Assembly: GCF_001279775.1 (NCBI RefSeq)
Contig: NZ_LGDG01000213.1
Span: 1 to 64,000 of the forward strand
Length of the DNA stretch: 64,000 nt
Origin: Streptomyces sp. MMG1533
GTDB lineage: Bacteria > Actinomycetota > Actinomycetes > Streptomycetales > Streptomycetaceae
Direction of reading: 5' to 3'
Part shown: in pieces, positions 62,418 through 64,000 of the stretch
Numbering within the stretch: position 1 is the stretch's first letter
Layout: each line of letters begins with the position of its first letter
Notes under the pieces: generated by a model
Database searches by the model: none
The model's input: only the letters and a program-made list of their open reading frames with translations
What the model was told of the DNA's origin: nothing
Position numbers and translations under genes: made by a program

Positions 62418-63251
62418 TCAGTCCTTGTCGAGGGTGACGTCGGACGAGGTGCCTCCGTCTTCGGAGGTGAACGGGGCCCGGGTCACGTCGAAGCGCTTCA
62501 TGCGTTCCAGGACCCCCTCCGCCGTCGGTCGTTCCATCTCGTCCACGATCCGCCCGTCCCCGAGGAACAGCACCAGGTCGGAGTGGGCGGCGGCGCCCGG
62601 GTCGTGGGTGACCATGACGACGGTCTGCCCGAGCTGGTCGACGGCCTCGCGCAGGAACCCGAGGACTTCCAGGCCCGCCCGTGAGTCGAGGTTGCCGGTC
62701 GGTTCGTCCGCGAAGATCAGCTCGGGCCGGGAGGCGAGCGCGCGGGCGCACGCGACGCGCTGCTGCTGGCCGCCGGAGAGCTGGGACGGCCGGTGCCTGA
62801 GGCGGTCCCGCAGCCCGAGCGTGTCGATGACCTGGTCCAGCCACTTCTCGTCGGGCTTCTTGCCCGCGATGTCCATGGGCAGGGTGATGTTCTCGGCCGC
62901 GTTCAGCGTCGGGATGAGGTTGAACGACTGGAACATGAACCCGATCCGGTCCCGGCGCAGCCGGGTCAGCTCGCGGTCCTTCAGCCCCGTGATCTCGGTG
63001 TCGCCGAGCCACACCTGTCCGGCCGAGACGGTGTCGAGCCCCGCCAGGCAGTGCATCATCGTGGACTTCCCGGAGCCGGACGGCCCCATGACCGCGGTGA
63101 ACCGGCCGCGCGCGATGTCCACGTCCACCGAGTCCAGGGCCAGCACGGTCGTCTCGCCCGAGCCGTACGCCTTGGTCAGGCCGCGGGCGCGGGCGGCGAT
63201 CCCGTCGGCCGAGGCCTGGCCCGGCACGTGCTGAGCAGCGGGTGTGGACAA
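62418..63251 (-). CDS. MacB/LolD-type ABC ATPase
   Basis: A 277-residue ABC ATPase. Walker A is GPSGSGKST, the Q-loop FMFQSFNLIPTLNA, the signature LSGGQQQRVACARAL, Walker B LIFADEPTGNLDS and the switch His in VTHDPGAA: the full LolD/MacB set. The start is TTG 63251 with GAGGAG upstream. It ends four bases before the permease start. Confidence 0.94.
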   Translation of the reverse strand: MSTPAAQHVPGQASADGIAARARGLTKAYGSGETTVLALDSVDVDIARGRFTAVMGPSGSGKSTMMHCLAGLDTVSAGQVWLGDTEITGLKDRELTRLRRDRIGFMFQSFNLIPTLNAAENITLPMDIAGKKPDEKWLDQVIDTLGLRDRLRHRPSQLSGGQQQRVACARALASRPELIFADEPTGNLDSRAGLEVLGFLREAVDQLGQTVVMVTHDPGAAAHSDLVLFLGDGRIVDEMERPTAEGVLERMKRFDVTRAPFTSEDGGTSSDVTLDKD

Positions 63252-63473
63252 GACTGTCTCCTCGCTCCTGGACGTCGCGCACTCCTCGTCCCGGCCGAGG
63301 GTAGTGTGACCGGGCCCACACCCGGTATCCCTCGTGGGGGCGAGTCGGTCTCCGCCCCAGGTCGGGTCCCCGATTCCGGTGTAAGGGGCACCTTCCGTGT
63401 CGGCGGGTGCCGTGTGGGCGGGTGCCGCTTGGGCGCCTTGCGCGTGCTAGCAATCTGGCGCTAGCTTCGAGGC

Positions 63474-63713
63474 ATGGCGAAGACCCAGCTGAACGTACGT
63501 GTGGACGAGGGCACGGCCCGCGCGGCCCGCGAACGCGCCCTGGCCCGCGGCATGAGCGTCAACCGTTACATCGAGGAACTGGTCAGACAGGACACCGGCG
63601 AGGTGGGCCACACCTTCGTGGACGCCGCCGCCGACTTCATGAAGCAGTACGAGTCCGTGTTCGCCGAGGAGTTCGGCGCAGAACGCGAGGGCACTCGCGA
63701 AGGTCGTCACTGA
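63474..63713 (+). CDS. ribbon-helix-helix antitoxin-like protein
   Basis: A 79-residue protein with an Arc/CopG-type ribbon-helix-helix at the N-terminus (TQLNVRVDEGTARAARERAL, MSVNRYIEELV) and an acidic C-terminal tail that could wrap a partner toxin. A Fic-like gene begins four bases after its stop. A GC-poorer -10-like region (tagcaatctggcgctagc) with the half-sites GCTAG/CTAGC lies just upstream and fits autoregulation. Confidence 0.8.
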   Translation: MAKTQLNVRVDEGTARAARERALARGMSVNRYIEELVRQDTGEVGHTFVDAAADFMKQYESVFAEEFGAEREGTREGRH

Positions 63714-63717
63714 TCCC

Positions 63718-64000
63718 TTGAGCCACCTGAAGATCGACCTTGCCTGGCTCCTCATGCTCGCCGAACAGAAGACCCCGGGCGATCCCCAGGTCACCGACTG
63801 GGGCGCGCTCGTCGCCGCCGTCGCGCGCCACGAGGCCGAGATATTCGACGTCCCCGTCTACGACAGTCCGCACGCGCGGGCCGCCGCGCTGCTCCAACTC
63901 CTCATCCACATCCCGGCGTTGGAGCGCTCCAACGCCCTCTTCGCCTGTGCGGTCGCCTACGCGTATCTCGTCGCCGGCGGCCTGAAGGTCGTCACCTCGC
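63718..64000 (+). CDS. Fic/Doc-like toxin, N-terminal part
   Basis: The visible 94 residues read through the right edge. The pattern RHEAEIFDVPVYDSPHARAA, LLQLLIHIPALERSNALFAC and AVAYAYLVAGG matches the N-terminal part of Fic/Doc toxins, ahead of the HPFxxGNKR catalytic motif that would lie beyond the window. Fic proteins modify host targets with AMP or phosphate. TTG 63718 is the best visible start, with the RHH antitoxin directly upstream. Partial gene. Confidence 0.65.
   Translation, partial: MSHLKIDLAWLLMLAEQKTPGDPQVTDWGALVAAVARHEAEIFDVPVYDSPHARAAALLQLLIHIPALERSNALFACAVAYAYLVAGGLKVVTS

Overview
This is a very high-GC actinomycete chromosome segment, almost certainly from Streptomyces or a close relative. 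Evidence for that: GC-rich third positions, many GTG and TTG starts, coupled ATGA/GTGA overlaps, leaderless-looking starts, a rare TTA (bldA-type) leucine codon, and families typical of Streptomyces (ROK, GntR/UTRA and Lrp regulators, ECF41/SigJ sigma factor, F420/LLM oxidoreductase). No rRNA, tRNA, CRISPR array, complete insertion sequence or phage module was recognised.

Layout. 1-8.2 kb: end of a narK-like transporter, a hemerythrin, then a complete respiratory nitrate reductase operon narGHJI with a promoter/palindrome upstream and a strong hairpin downstream. 8.2-16.7 kb: housekeeping and small regulons (DedA protein, gamma carbonic anhydrase-like protein, LbH acyltransferase, DMT exporter divergent from an XRE-cupin regulator with a paired operator, YbaK-like deacylase, CDF metal exporter divergent from an ArsR repressor, pobA, formylglycine-generating enzyme, CoA-binding protein). 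16.8-19.9 kb: cobalamin riboswitch followed by a three-gene BtuFCD-type ABC importer. 19.9-21.9 kb: a degenerate CysRS-like protein, SixA-like phosphatase and YigZ protein. 21.9-22.8 kb: decayed DNA with a broken quinone reductase, ending in an AT-rich promoter island.

22.8-29.7 kb is the most unusual part: six tightly packed genes encoding a GH36-like glycosidase, a PAPS-type sulfotransferase, a guanidino-group (amidinotransferase/DDAH superfamily) enzyme, a GT2 glycosyltransferase, an MFS exporter and a crippled APS-kinase homologue without its P-loop lysine. The set looks like a small pathway making and exporting a sulfated, glycosylated product with a guanidine step. That is inference; I recognise no described cluster of this composition.

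30-42 kb: sbcDC, two Lrp regulators each divergent from a metabolic gene (rhodanese; Cys/Met PLP lyase), an Imm21-like orphan, an SDR, a DUF885 protein, an IS5 transposase remnant and a TM-ACT-GNAT fusion. 42-53 kb: Tat-exported PhoD phosphatase, alpha/beta hydrolase divergent from SigJ, GntR and ROK regulators sharing a textbook terminator, and a two-component system divergent from an ABC exporter. 53-64 kb: mug, purB, DUF4326, an SGNH hydrolase, two CBS/DUF21 membrane proteins, a GNAT, an LLM oxidoreductase broken by a palindromic repeat, a MacB-like ABC exporter pair, and a ribbon-helix-helix/Fic-like toxin-antitoxin pair cut by the right edge.
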